Source: Cloacimonetes bacterium UBA5835
GTDB taxonomy: Bacteria > Cloacimonadota > Cloacimonadia > Cloacimonadales > Cloacimonadaceae
Assembly (NCBI GenBank): GCA_002432865.1
Contig: DJGX01000045.1
Coordinates: 4,552 to 68,551, forward strand
Direction: 5' to 3'
DNA length: 64,000 nucleotides
The notes below the pieces were generated by a model. That model searched no databases. It saw nothing but the letters and a program-made list of their open reading frames with translations, and was not told where the DNA came from. Positions 13,201-21,132 of this stretch are shown piece after piece. Position 1 is the first letter of the stretch, and each line of letters opens with the position of its first letter. The position numbers and the translations under genes are program-made.

Positions 13201-14713
13201 AAGGATTAGTAATTTGATAGGAAGTAACATTTCCCACATCTTCATCCACCACATGGGTTCCTGATAAAGCCCAAACTTCCAATAAATAGCCATCGGGCAA
13301 AGGATAGTTATGGTGAGCATCAGGAGACCATTGTATAAGAGGTAAGATATCCATTTCGGTAGAGCCATTTAAAGGAAAAACACAATTCGCCGGTAAAGGA
13401 GGAAAATACACATAAAAAGAAACCGGCTCAGAAAGCGAAGATTCACCACCCTCATAAACAACGCTCACCTGATAAGTATATTGTTCACCGTGATAGACAT
13501 CAGTATCTATAAAAAAGCTATCGGTAACAGCAGTATAAAGCTCTCCGTTTTTATAGACATTAAATCCCGTATAAGAAGAAACATAAGGAGGGCTCCACTG
13601 TAAAATAACGGAGTAATTTTCTATTAGATAACTTAAATGAGAAACGGGAGGACAAGGATACATCCATTGCAGATAAGGATAGCCCGCATTAACAAAATAT
13701 TCAGTATCGGGTTGCCAAATTTCGGTTAAATTCCAATCCTCATAAGTGTTAGCGGCATACGTAAAAGTCATTTCGTCCGTAGTTCTACCAATTCCACCTG
13801 CAGAAGTTACTTGTCCGCTGCTTTCTAAATTCCAATAACTGGAAAGGGTCTGACTGACAACATTTCTGCCAATAAGTCCACCGGTATTACTATTGCCGGT
13901 AACTACTCCGATAGAATAACAATTAGAGACCAAACTTTGGGTGTCATTAACTCCAAGTAATCCCCCTGCACCCCAATTGCCCTGAACAGCAGATGCAGAG
14001 AAGCTTTGGCTTATAGTAGAATTTCCCTGCATACCAACCAGACCACCTGTAGCATTATTACCGGTAACAGTTCCTTTACTGTATGAAGTATAAATTTCAC
14101 TTGCGCCTTTACTGTAGCCGCAAAGTCCACCTATTGAAAATTGACCGCTGACCACACAATCGGCAGAGCATTTTTCCAGATGGCAGGAAAGTTCCAGAGC
14201 ACCAACTAAACCACCGGTTACAGAAACACCTGTAATTGTTCCATCACAGCTGCAACTTTGAATAAAGCTGCCATTTACAGAGCCGACAAGAGAACCTATA
14301 TAGTCCTTTCCGCTGATGTTTACATTATTAAGGGCAATATTTTTCAGCACAGCAGAATTAGTATAGCCAAATAAACCCAGATTTTTTCCTTCCGGTTGAT
14401 TAATATATAAGCTGTAAATATGAAAACTGTTTCCATCATAGGAACCGGTAAAAGGAGCTGTCTGATTGCCAATAGGTAACCAACCCTGTCCTGAATTATA
14501 GGGTTCTACATTCAGAAAAATATCACCTGTTTGCAAAAAGTATGCATCGGCATAATCACGCACATTGGATAAATGTTGTGCAGTTGCTACTAAATAGGGT
14601 GATGCCACAGAACCTGTTCCTCCGCCAAATTGAGCCAAACAAGGGCTGATGGAAAAACAGAGGAAAAATAAAATAAGTCCTAAAGGTAGGCTTCTCAGTT
14701 TTGGGGATTTCAT
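4295..14713 (-). CDS. Giant secreted GLUG / leucine-rich-repeat / Fn3 protein (3472 aa)
   Basis: ATG at 14713 follows a GGAGG ribosome-binding site. Order: signal peptide (1-27, ending CLA|Q); GLUG-motif repeats (about 110-330); Fn3-like domains (about 355-920); then four internalin-type LRR cassettes at about 928-1255, 1534-1770, 2471-2712 and 2984-3247, with 13, 9, 9 and 10 repeats of 22 residues (core NxxQISDLSPLAGLT). Each cassette starts with an IPDDNFRMAIN cap and ends with an NPISYESM cap. It is followed by an Fn3-like module (YEVWLG...YYWR.KA) and, except for the last, usually an ISVTPTSIY-type Ig-like module. A second GLUG block (about 1894-2222) separates cassettes 2 and 3. The C-terminus is another Fn3-like module; no Type IX sorting domain was recognised. 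LRR surface proteins usually bind proteins or glycans, so adhesion is a guess. It sits in a row of three secreted-protein genes. Confidence 0.9.
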   Translation of the reverse strand: MKSPKLRSLPLGLILFFLCFSISPCLAQFGGGTGSVASPYLVATAQHLSNVRDYADAYFLQTGDIFLNVEPYNSGQGWLPIGNQTAPFTGSYDGNSFHIYSLYINQPEGKNLGLFGYTNSAVLKNIALNNVNISGKDYIGSLVGSVNGSFIQSCSCDGTITGVSVTGGLVGALELSCHLEKCSADCVVSGQFSIGGLCGYSKGASEIYTSYSKGTVTGNNATGGLVGMQGNSTISQSFSASAVQGNWGAGGLLGVNDTQSLVSNCYSIGVVTGNSNTGGLIGRNVVSQTLSSYWNLESSGQVTSAGGIGRTTDEMTFTYAANTYEDWNLTEIWQPDTEYFVNAGYPYLQWMYPCPPVSHLSYLIENYSVILQWSPPYVSSYTGFNVYKNGELYTAVTDSFFIDTDVYHGEQYTYQVSVVYEGGESSLSEPVSFYVYFPPLPANCVFPLNGSTEMDILPLIQWSPDAHHNYPLPDGYLLEVWALSGTHVVDEDVGNVTSYQITNPLDYETEYYWNVTPYTFGEENTRIYAENVPNWYFITQEQIVKPVNLTATIENWKNVQLNWNLDEPNWLYWDSGYSYNSIGYIDSPRVWDVTCKFASSDLLSQTGKYITQVKFTPCEASSNYRIRIWSGDDNNIGPSVLLVDQPLQTNDLIMMDWNTVSLLTPVQIQPATAYWIGYNIDQILYPAYPAGVDEGPVVPGKGAIIYQNSTWMELMEANSELNYNFCIRAYVQSGSRELTQLSLLNIPVTPNQGKTTDTGTLSASTNPPQIPSRSLQNFNIYRNGTLIGNSYYPSYYDENLSQGEYSYYVTALYETAESEPSNTAGVTIAYIYPPQNVYAALIDSVLQISWQPSVSGLEQGYALYRLQEGQENEPYLWEQIGYTTGEFNFYDSNWQNLPTGYYKWAIIAHYDYDNYSEPAFSNVIYKVVNLIPDDNFRMAINIALHHPSDYIPTIADLNGLTGTLYAGQRSIVSIEGAQYLTNLQLLDLRYNQIIDLSPLAGLINLHELDINHNQISDLSPLAGLTNMRYLYLHWNQISGLSPLVGLTNLKLLWLYNNQISDLSPLEGLTNLQELWLNDNQIGDLSPLVGLTYLQELWIHNNQISDLSPLEELINLLSLCLTNNQISDLSPLAGLANLQELWLNNNPLSNLSPLEGLTHLQLLHLDDNQISDLSPLAELINLQELYLSDNQISEISPLSGLTNLKKLNLCYNRISDLNPLVGLANLIYLYLYGNQISDLSPLAGLTNLQDLWLFINNPISYESMWLSRSWSLPWSTNEYNPLSPCYPVPNRNAVNVSTNCDLSWQGNYYYSQDVFYEVWLGFSPYNLSYIGSGNHISGTQYSFNVALQPNTQYYWRVKAIAPSDTIWSGMWNFTTGESYYQPIISVTPTSIYDELTTAETSQTEITIANNGTAPLIWNSNIILIRAEQKTGTNAYLTKENNTTRELHPKIENTADNNIRYKDTDRDGISIMPEINLSPSFGTIEPNSSVICILNFIPGDSLGIYNYELQLSSNDPVSPLVTVPAEYVVTSPIAYIPDDNFRMVINGALGQPSDYQPTIADLNGLTGYLDADERNITSIEGAQYLTNLQELYLYYNQISDISPLAGLSNLQRLDFGCNQISDLSPLEGLTNLQFLWLNDNQISNLSPLTGLFNMQVLYLNHNQISDLSPLAWLTTLQYLNLSGNHISDLSPLEGLTNLQYLNLNGNQISNLSPLANLTNLYYLYLVYNHISDLSPLAGLTNLQSLYLQQNQISDISPLVELTNLRWLDINYNPISYESMLLSQSWSLPWSTNEYNPLSPCYPVPNRNAVNVSTNYDLSWQGNYYYSQDVSYEVWLGVNPYSLGYQGFVTQMVNVTEHLYSFTPMLEPLTQYYWRIKAIATTDTIWSGMWNFTTGIQEFAGGDGTETNPFQVATAEQLNNVRNHLTSYFIQIANIDLGVSPWNEGEGWVPIGNDSTYFAGNYNGNGYYISNLQINRSTTDYQGLFGFANSAKLINIKINNIAISGCNYVGGLVGKTINCYIADCSNQGIISASSCFAGGIIGLSWNDTTIEKCNYNGTVTGTYCGGITGQATHWCLIIDCYSTGIVSGDNALGGIAGINWGNVQRSFSSVTISASAIAGGIVGISYGNSSINDCFSKGIINGFSDIGGVAGFMDTYTSMSNCYSTSIVTGTNEVGGLIGGSATININNSYWNVDSSGQYASVVGESRTTADMVYPYSDSTYVNWDWDNIWAADLDHNINDGYPYLQWMAPEPLYYPPQHLTATEGNNSVFLSWQLPLTGNPESYSLWCLTPGEEADDSYWNLIATSITGLSYTDYSWFDLPAGSYKWAIKAVYNGENYSLPAFSNELTKVPALPYISIYPTSIYQELTTLDTCSVLINIHNSGNNYLDWNCQIITYRSDQITKTQKVNRDLNISITPSEGILEPGETAICLLEFIPGDTTGVYHYDLQVNSNDITNPVIQIPVDFVVTSTSTIAYIPDDNFRMAINEALGQPNDYQPTIADLQGITGSLDAAYRSISIIVGAQYLTNLQELYLNYNQISDLSPLAGLTNLQGINLGCNMISDLTPLAGLTNLRWLFLFSNYISNIVPLEGLYNLRNLQLHYNQIRDISPLSVLINIGGIALGSNQISDITPLTELTHLIGLELYNNQVDDIKSLSRLVNIQWLYLNGNQISDISPLAGLTNLRELYLSWNQISDISPLAGLYNLWSLDIYGNPISYESMLLSQSWSLPWSTNEYNSLSPCYPDPNRDAVNVSTSCDLSWQGNYDNSQDVSYEVWLGFRSSALSYIGCGTQVSGTQYSFNVAIQPDIKYYWRIKAVSSTEEIWSGMWSFITGEEFYQPIISVTPISIYEELTTAETSQTEITIANNGTAPLIWNSNIVLSRAEQKTGTNAYLTKENNTARELYPKIENTADNNIRYKDMYRDGISIMPEINLSPSFGTIEPNSSVICVLNFIPGDTLCTYNYELQLSSNDPVSPLVTVPAEYVVTNSITFIPDNNFRIAINEALGQPSDYQPTIVDLNGLTGTLYAYRRNISSIEGAQYLINLQELHLYWNQISDLSPLAGLNNLQVLKLGSNQINCLSPLGGLNNLKVLQLYNNQLSDLSPLAGLTHLQQLDLGDNQISNFSPLSGLINLQDLTLANNQISNLSPLEGLTNLLSLGLANNQISDIGPLAGLTNLQELWLYNNRINDLSSLEELTNMRGLYLNYNQINDLRPLAGLTNLQELSLYWNRISDVSPLSGLTHLVYLYLGNNPISYESMWLSRSWSLPWSSNEYNPLSPCYPVPNRNAVNVSTGSDLSWQGNYNDSQDVFYEVWLGISPDSVIYQGFVTQMVNVTEHLYSFAPMLEPLTQYYWRIKAVSSTEEIWSGMWSFTTGNYEAGNMSMLEPISVTVAINALQNQVRLSWQRRRNDESYYVYWSENPYAEFPEGWNGPVNVTETNYTDTLTDKCFYRVFAMPSIRGKTENKQNTKPRAIMPGRGE
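5772..6266 (-). repeat. Intragenic direct repeat, copy A (partner at 10131-10625)
   Basis: This block aligns without any gap to 10131-10625, at a constant offset of 4359 bases (1453 codons). In the stretches compared by eye there were about five differences per 60 bases. It encodes the Ig-like module and linker between LRR cassettes 3 and 4. Confidence 0.85.
10131..10625 (-). repeat. Intragenic direct repeat, copy B (partner at 5772-6266)
   Basis: Gap-free partner of copy A. It encodes the equivalent linker between LRR cassettes 1 and 2. The other inter-cassette modules are clearly more divergent, so this pair was duplicated or homogenised more recently. Confidence 0.85.
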
Positions 14714-14852
14714 CGTTCCTCCAATGAAGTTATTTTTATTGTCTATAATTATAGTTCATCGCTTTTTTGCCTGCAGTAATATATCCGGTTAAGGTTTTTC
14801 GTCTTTTTAGAATAGCTTAAGTGTATCTGGGTGTCTTTCATAGTGTTCACGC

Positions 14853-16187
14853 TTATTCGTTAACGGCAATAACTTTAATAAACATTTTCTCTCCTGCTTC
14901 AGGAATAATAATCTGTGAAGCAGAAATATCTGTATATTGATTGATTAGTTGAGTTCCTGCACTATCAGCATAGAGCATAACTTTATATTTCAGCCCAAAA
15001 ACAGGCAAACCCAAAGTATCAGTATTAACTGTTTGCCAAGTAAGCAGAAGAGAGTTTTCTGGCAAAAGTTGCAGAACCAGATTTTGCGGGCTGCTTGGAA
15101 CAGCAGGCAAAACATTTACCGGAATTTCATAAATAGCTGGAGAATGATTTTCATCGGAAAGAGAAAACTGGAAAACCGTTTCACCTTTAAATCCAGCATC
15201 AGGAATAACTGCTGCCTGTTGTAATGTTTCATCGGGTTCAATGCTGATATTTTCTCCGCCGGAAAAATTGATAGTTAAGGCATCCAAATCGGGATCAAAA
15301 ACTTTTCCCGCCCAGGAAAAAATTCCCTGTTGATTTTGGATTATCGGTAAGGGTTGAATAGCATCCAAATAGACAGGTGGCGAATTAGTAGCATCCCTTA
15401 TAACAGAAATTTGTGCATTAAGGGTTCCTCCACTTCCTATTACAGATATTTCCGCTATTGTTGTTCCTACAAAACCAGCTACAGGATAAATATTAAGCCA
15501 CACAGAATCCTGCAAAGTAACCAAGTTCTGAACCAAATTAGCATTAGGATGACAGTTGAAATTAAGCGTGCCACTGCCCACTTTAAAATATCTGTTCAGG
15601 TTAAGACCCTTTGTAAGATTATCGGAAAAAAGCAATTCCTGCAAAGTAAGAACTTGATACGGCATTGCATTATTATATTGCATTTGGATGGAACCGGAAG
15701 TAACCCAACCAGTATAAGAATAACTACTCTGAGTAAGCATATTGATATTTTCGCTCTTAAAAACTAAACGGGGTTGGTAACAAGCAGGGAAAAGTCCTGT
15801 TATATTCCAAGAAAGACGATAGTTATTACTTAAAGGAGTACCGCTTTTAGAAAAAGTAAAATTCCAGGTTTTTGCTGCGGGATTTATAGATCTGATATCT
15901 TTTATGTAATTTCCATTGAAAGTTGAGCCCCAATCATTGTGAGGAAAATAAGCACGAATGTAAGGAAGATTGTTAGGTGGAGGTCCTAAAGGAAAATCAT
16001 ATGTATCTAAACCATCTGCAGCACCTTCACTTTCACCCAAAAATACAGATGCACTTATTGAGTCGTCAGAACCCTGGTTAGTAATTGTTAATTTTATCCG
16101 CCAATCAGCATACAAATTAATAGATGCACAAATAGCAATAGCTAATAAAAAAATAAAATGCCTGCATTGCGCAACAGGTTTTTTCAT
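14853..16187 (-). CDS. Secreted protein with cadherin-like and Fn3-like domains, function unknown
   Basis: 444 aa. The ATG at 16187 is preceded by AAAGAGGT. A signal peptide covers residues 1-27 (ending LYA|D). The mature N-terminus (DWRIKLTITNQGSDD, then DGLDTYDFPLGPPP and AYFPHNDW) resembles a beta-sandwich seen repeatedly in secreted proteins of FCB-group bacteria; this is recalled, not searched. It is followed by a cadherin-like segment (FDPDLDALTINFSG, roughly residues 290-370) and a final Fn3-like domain. There are no catalytic motifs and no obvious C-terminal sorting signal. The LRR gene starts 139 bp downstream on the same strand, which suggests a shared surface-protein cluster. Function not recognised. 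Confidence 0.8.
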   Translation of the reverse strand: MKKPVAQCRHFIFLLAIAICASINLYADWRIKLTITNQGSDDSISASVFLGESEGAADGLDTYDFPLGPPPNNLPYIRAYFPHNDWGSTFNGNYIKDIRSINPAAKTWNFTFSKSGTPLSNNYRLSWNITGLFPACYQPRLVFKSENINMLTQSSYSYTGWVTSGSIQMQYNNAMPYQVLTLQELLFSDNLTKGLNLNRYFKVGSGTLNFNCHPNANLVQNLVTLQDSVWLNIYPVAGFVGTTIAEISVIGSGGTLNAQISVIRDATNSPPVYLDAIQPLPIIQNQQGIFSWAGKVFDPDLDALTINFSGGENISIEPDETLQQAAVIPDAGFKGETVFQFSLSDENHSPAIYEIPVNVLPAVPSSPQNLVLQLLPENSLLLTWQTVNTDTLGLPVFGLKYKVMLYADSAGTQLINQYTDISASQIIIPEAGEKMFIKVIAVNE

Positions 16188-16806
16188 ATAAACCTCTTTC
16201 CGACCGAATGTTATACATATCTCTTGAATTACTATTTGCTTTTGTTGTCAAGTTATTTTTTATGCCTAATAAAATAATATTATTCCAAATAAGGTAGTTA
16301 ATTACAAATAAAGAAGATGCTAAATAAATAACTACTCAATTAAATTTAATTTCATAGTCAAGAGAATTAGCAAGAATTCCCTTTTCATTATTAAGTAAAA
16401 CTTGTACCTTGCTTAATTGGATGTCGTGCAATTGTCGTGGTGCTACTAGGCAAATTTACAGAAAACACAACCTCAGCACTACCATAGATAAACAAGCAAG
16501 CAAATTGCATAACTGCTCGTTTGGTTTATTATTTTTTTTAAGAAGTGTACAGAATCAGATGTTAAGTTTATATAAGCATATATAGTTGTATATAGCGATT
16601 CTGAGGCCACTGGATTAAATTTTTAGATAACCCAAGATCAGCATTATGGGATATTTAGATTTTTTAATTAGAGTGCAGAACAGATAATCTATACGCATTC
16701 ACAGGATTAGACAATATCAAGTATACTTACCTTAAACACTACAATATTTTTCTTGACTTATTTTAGGTATTATATAAAAAAAGTAAGATTGACTTAAAGG
16801 GGGAAA
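16188..16806. other. Divergent intergenic region
   Basis: 619 AT-rich bases between divergent genes. Two -35-like boxes point outward: TTGACA on the minus strand (16246-16251) towards the secreted-protein gene, and TTGACT on the plus strand (16753-16758) towards the cyclase gene. Neither has a convincing -10 at 17 bp. No ORF, RNA gene or clear hairpin seen. Confidence 0.5.
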
Positions 16807-19800
16807 GTGATAGTGTCTACAAGTAAATTACTGCCCGGAATGGTTCAGTGGACTTTAGAGCAAAAAAACCCAGATAATGTCTCCTGTAGTTTTGGTTGCG
16901 GTTACCTTTTTTTAGATGTTTGTGGATTTACAAGATTAACTGAGACAGCTTCTGCGAAGGGTCATTACGGTGTTGAAGTAATAACCAACCTATTAAATGA
17001 ATATTTTGATCTTTTAAATAGCCAGATAATGCGCGCTGGGGGTCAAATAATCAAGTTTGAAGGTGATGCTGTTTTAGCAGCTTTCCCCGATTCAGAAAAT
17101 GCCTGCCATATTACAATTAAAAAATGCGTGGAAGATATCAAGCAGGGGTTAAAGAAATTAAACAAGCGCTTAGAAAGTACTTATGGAAGCGATCTTGCCT
17201 TTCATAGTAGTATGGGTTTTGGTATCTCCAATATAGTAATTTTGGGAAAGAACAAAAAGCATTGGGATTATTTTGTTTACAGTCCAATCTTAGCATCTTT
17301 ATATACGCAATGCGACATAGCTGGAAAAAACGAGTGTTTGGAAACAAATGTGTTAATACCAGCTAATGATCAGTATTCATACAACCATAATCAAATTCCA
17401 CAAAGTTCAGAACTTAGCTATGATCATCTATTTTTCCCTCCAGAAGTTTTGCAGAGGATATCCTCAGAATCTTTTAGTGGTGAACTTCGTAATGCTGCTA
17501 TTTTGTTTATCGGCATAAATGCAGAAATATTAATCCGTAAAAGCGATTATAAGACCCTGAATAAATATTATTCATCAGTTCAGGACATTGTTTATCGTTT
17601 GGGTGGAATGATCAACAAAATTGACTATACCGATAAGGGATTAATTTTGCTGATCAGTTTTGGCATTTTGCAAACACATATTGATGATATTGAGCGAGCT
17701 ATTATTTGTGCAAACCAGATCAATAAACTGAAAAGTCCATTAAAAGCCAAAATAGGGCTCACTTATAGTAATCTCTATGCGGGAATATTAGGAGGACAGC
17801 AACGCTACGAATTTGGCATAATCGGCAATGGAGTTAATGTTGCCGCTCGCTTGATGACTTCTGCAAAGTATGGTCAAATTGTGTTTACAAAAGATATTCT
17901 CCCCAGTGTACAAAGCCGTTTTGAAGTTCAATTTTTACGAAAGGATAAAGTTAAGGGCATTAAAGGGGAACTAGAATTCTATCATATTGTGCGGGAATTA
18001 CCTGAATATCTAAACAGCTATAAAAAGCAATATGACGATAAAACTCAGGTATTTTATCAAAATGAGACCGAAAGCATTATCAAAAAGATCGCTTCCAAAA
18101 AGCTCTCTCAATTGCTAATCTCAGGAGAGCACGGAACAGGTAAATCTTTTATAAGCTGGAAAATCATCAGCAGTTTTTACGCTAAAGCCAGCAAAATTGC
18201 AATAATCGTTTTGGATGAATTCAACCGTCACGATTTTCTCATTTTACACAGAAAGTTCATCAGTAAAAGCTTAGGTATTGATGATCCACTTGCTGAACCT
18301 GATAAATTGAAAGAATATCTATATAACCTAATGGATAAGCGCGATTCTGATATCCTGTTACAAGCGCTCGGTTTACAAAATCAAGGCTCTAAGCAAATTA
18401 TTGATAGTGAAAAACACAAAGACCTCGTGCTGCTTTCTCTGTATAAATCACTATACATCTTGATGAAAGATCTTGATATCGTCCTTTTGGATAACATTCA
18501 ATGGCTGGATGATCTTTCTAATCAAATCATACAAAAACGCCTGGAAGAGGAAACAATTATAACCCCTATCCTGATAATGACATCAACAGATGATTTTAAA
18601 CATAACAAAAGTAATAGATCAGCCAAAACTGCATACCTAAAACTGGACAATTTAGATTACCAAAGCAGTTTTGAGCTAATTCGTTCGCAATTATCTAATA
18701 TCACACATCAGGCAGTTGATTACATCCTAAATACGGCTGGAGGAAATCCGCGTTTTATTGTGGAACTTTGTGCTCAAATTCGTTCTCAATTTCCAAATCC
18801 AGCAATGCTAATTACAGAATCTGATATTCGTGATATTCAAAATAGAGGGTTACTTCCCTTAAGTGTAGAAAATCTGTTTATGATTAAATATGATTCACTT
18901 AGTGCAGACGCCAAAGATATGCTAAAAAAGGCATCTATTATAGGAAAAGGTTTCACTTTGGATGAAATAGTGGAAACTCAGAAAAGCATCAACCAAAATG
19001 AAATAGTCCCTATTATAAATGAACTTCAGAAAAAAGAAATAATCGATATCACGGAACTATCTCCCGAAGTTCAATATCTTTTTAATAATGTATTGATGAG
19101 GCAAGCTATTTATTCTACAATTCTATTAAGTGAAAAGGTGTCGCTACATAATAGGGTAGCTTTATTTTATGAAGAAAAATACGCAGGCTGGACTTCTCAA
19201 CACAGTGAGCTGCTTGCCTACCATTTTCATTTAGGTGAAAATAAAGAAAAAGCACTGCATTATTCACTGCTGGCAGCTGAACAGAATTATAAAATTAGTA
19301 ACTATGGAGAGGCAATCTACTATTATCAAATAGCTCTGCAAAATACAGATGATTCTGAACAACTGAATTCCATTATTTTGGCTATTATAGATTCTCAGCT
19401 TTATCTGGGAGAAGTGGATAAGGCAAAAATGTATCTGGAAAACATTCAAGTGTTGGAGATTAGGAATGCTGACGAAATAAGTAAATATCATTTTCTCCGT
19501 TTAAGAATTTATTACTTGGAAGGAAATTATGAAGAAGTGCTGAATTATCTATCTCAAATAAACTTCTATACAGGAATATATGGAGATCAGATACAACTTT
19601 ATCAGCTAGATTGTCTTTATAAACTGTTTCGCATAGATGAATTTTCTACTTTGATGAAAAAATTAAAACAAGAATACCTAAAGCAAGCTGCTACACTTCT
19701 GAAGGATAAGCAACAAAAAACTACACTTACATCTCTATTAAATATTTATAAACAAATCCCTGATGAAAAAACAACAGCAGAACAAAGACACTATCTATAT

Positions 19801-20697
19801 CTCTTGCTAAAACTGGAAGCAATCCAAGCAAACCATTTTCTGAACACAGGACAGTATAAAGAAGCAGTTACTTCGCTTAAATTTCAATATAATCTGGCAA
19901 AAGCTCTGAAGGATGATCTTTCTATGCGTATCGCCTGTGGTGGTTTAGGAATTGTTTATACCAGAATGGGAAAATTAGATGAGGCACATCAGGCATATAT
20001 TGAAGCAATCAATATTGCCGATAAAATCAGTGATCGCTTTGGCTATGCAAAAGTACTTGCCGATATGGCAACTTTGCATAGAAGAATGGGAAATCATAAA
20101 CAGGCATTGGATAATTTCCAGCGCAGCTTGAAGATATTTGAATCTCTGGGAAATCTTGTGTTGCAAGGTTTTGTGTTACACGGAATTGGCGAAGTTCTTA
20201 TTCACGAAGAAAAATATGATGAATCCCTAGTATATTTTCGCAAAGCACTGAAAATAGCTAAACAGTGCAATGACCTCTTTGGTATTTCATTTGAACAGGA
20301 TGCTATTGGCGACATTCTGTTTCAGAATGGAAAAATTACGGAAGCAAAAACACTCTATCACAAAAATTTGAAGTTACAAAAAAAAATTGGCGATACGGAA
20401 GGGATCGCTCATACCTATGGAAACCTAGGAAATGTTGCCAGAGCAGAAAATAACCTTCCTCTCGCTATGGAATATTATAACAAAAATATAGCTATGACAG
20501 CTGAAATAGGAGATCTGGACGGAAATGGAAGGGGCTACTATAATCTAGCAGGTATCTATGAAATTATGAAGGATAAAGATAAATTCGTAGAATTATTGAA
20601 CAAATCCATAGAGTGCTTTCAAAAAGCAGGTTCGGTACAATATCTGGAATTGGCTAAACAGAGACTGCAGGAATTTGAAAGGGGGTCTGAAGTCTAA
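16807..20697 (+). CDS. Soluble-adenylate-cyclase-like protein: two cyclase domains, NTPase, TPR
   Basis: 1296 aa, probably cytoplasmic (no signal peptide or membrane segment). Domain 1 (about 25-190) is a class III nucleotide cyclase domain with FLDVCGFT and KFEGDAVLAAF, so both metal-binding aspartates are present (D37, D87), but its transition-state Asn/Arg motif is lost. Domain 2 (about 226-395) lacks the first Asp but keeps FGIIGNGVNVAARLM. A single site made from both halves is expected, as in mammalian soluble adenylate cyclase. Next come a P-loop NTPase (GEHGTGKS, 440-447; Walker B-like DIVLLDNIQWLDD) and about 500 residues of TPR-like helices, clearest at 1030-1260. The start is GTG at 16807; a second GTG at 16813 lies 9 bases after the AGGGGG site and is equally possible. 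The product (cAMP or cGMP) cannot be read from the sequence. Confidence 0.9.
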   Translation: MIVSTSKLLPGMVQWTLEQKNPDNVSCSFGCGYLFLDVCGFTRLTETASAKGHYGVEVITNLLNEYFDLLNSQIMRAGGQIIKFEGDAVLAAFPDSENACHITIKKCVEDIKQGLKKLNKRLESTYGSDLAFHSSMGFGISNIVILGKNKKHWDYFVYSPILASLYTQCDIAGKNECLETNVLIPANDQYSYNHNQIPQSSELSYDHLFFPPEVLQRISSESFSGELRNAAILFIGINAEILIRKSDYKTLNKYYSSVQDIVYRLGGMINKIDYTDKGLILLISFGILQTHIDDIERAIICANQINKLKSPLKAKIGLTYSNLYAGILGGQQRYEFGIIGNGVNVAARLMTSAKYGQIVFTKDILPSVQSRFEVQFLRKDKVKGIKGELEFYHIVRELPEYLNSYKKQYDDKTQVFYQNETESIIKKIASKKLSQLLISGEHGTGKSFISWKIISSFYAKASKIAIIVLDEFNRHDFLILHRKFISKSLGIDDPLAEPDKLKEYLYNLMDKRDSDILLQALGLQNQGSKQIIDSEKHKDLVLLSLYKSLYILMKDLDIVLLDNIQWLDDLSNQIIQKRLEEETIITPILIMTSTDDFKHNKSNRSAKTAYLKLDNLDYQSSFELIRSQLSNITHQAVDYILNTAGGNPRFIVELCAQIRSQFPNPAMLITESDIRDIQNRGLLPLSVENLFMIKYDSLSADAKDMLKKASIIGKGFTLDEIVETQKSINQNEIVPIINELQKKEIIDITELSPEVQYLFNNVLMRQAIYSTILLSEKVSLHNRVALFYEEKYAGWTSQHSELLAYHFHLGENKEKALHYSLLAAEQNYKISNYGEAIYYYQIALQNTDDSEQLNSIILAIIDSQLYLGEVDKAKMYLENIQVLEIRNADEISKYHFLRLRIYYLEGNYEEVLNYLSQINFYTGIYGDQIQLYQLDCLYKLFRIDEFSTLMKKLKQEYLKQAATLLKDKQQKTTLTSLLNIYKQIPDEKTTAEQRHYLYLLLKLEAIQANHFLNTGQYKEAVTSLKFQYNLAKALKDDLSMRIACGGLGIVYTRMGKLDEAHQAYIEAINIADKISDRFGYAKVLADMATLHRRMGNHKQALDNFQRSLKIFESLGNLVLQGFVLHGIGEVLIHEEKYDESLVYFRKALKIAKQCNDLFGISFEQDAIGDILFQNGKITEAKTLYHKNLKLQKKIGDTEGIAHTYGNLGNVARAENNLPLAMEYYNKNIAMTAEIGDLDGNGRGYYNLAGIYEIMKDKDKFVELLNKSIECFQKAGSVQYLELAKQRLQEFERGSEV

Positions 20698-21132
20698 AGG
20701 ATTTGGGATCTGGATGTAAATCTTGCTGGTAATTTTCTTCCTCGTTAACCACCCAAAAATACTCGTGAAGTTAGTTGGAAGATCTCGGAAACTTTATAAC
20801 TCTGCCTCCAGGAAACGAAGAAGATATCGTTCTTCTTGTAAATCAGAAAGCGTTTTGATAACTTTGTCTTTGCCTATAACTTGAAAAACCCCCAACTTTA
20901 TGACAGCTTTATGTGTTTTATTTATTAATTACAATCGTTATGAGCCATCTATACTAAACAAATTATAGGAATGCGTGAAAGTTACTTTGGCAGAAACGAT
21001 TTTAGTTTCTTCGATGTCCTTATTTTTGATACTTTTTTTAGATTAACCTTATTATATATTTACTTGACTTAAATATCCACTATGAAAAGAGTGCAAAATA
21101 ATAAAGTAAGTTATTATTAAAGGAGCATCCTT
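20698..21132. other. Intergenic region upstream of tricorn-type protease
   Basis: 435 bases. A TTGACT box lies at 21064-21069, about 65 bases upstream of the protease start, with no good -10 at the usual spacing. AAAGGAG lies 7 bases before the ATG. Nothing else recognised. Confidence 0.4.

Noticed and set aside
14735..14755. Promoter for the LRR gene (TATAAT on the minus strand)
   Set aside because: A good -10 but no -35-like hexamer at 16-18 bases; the gene may be read from the upstream gene.
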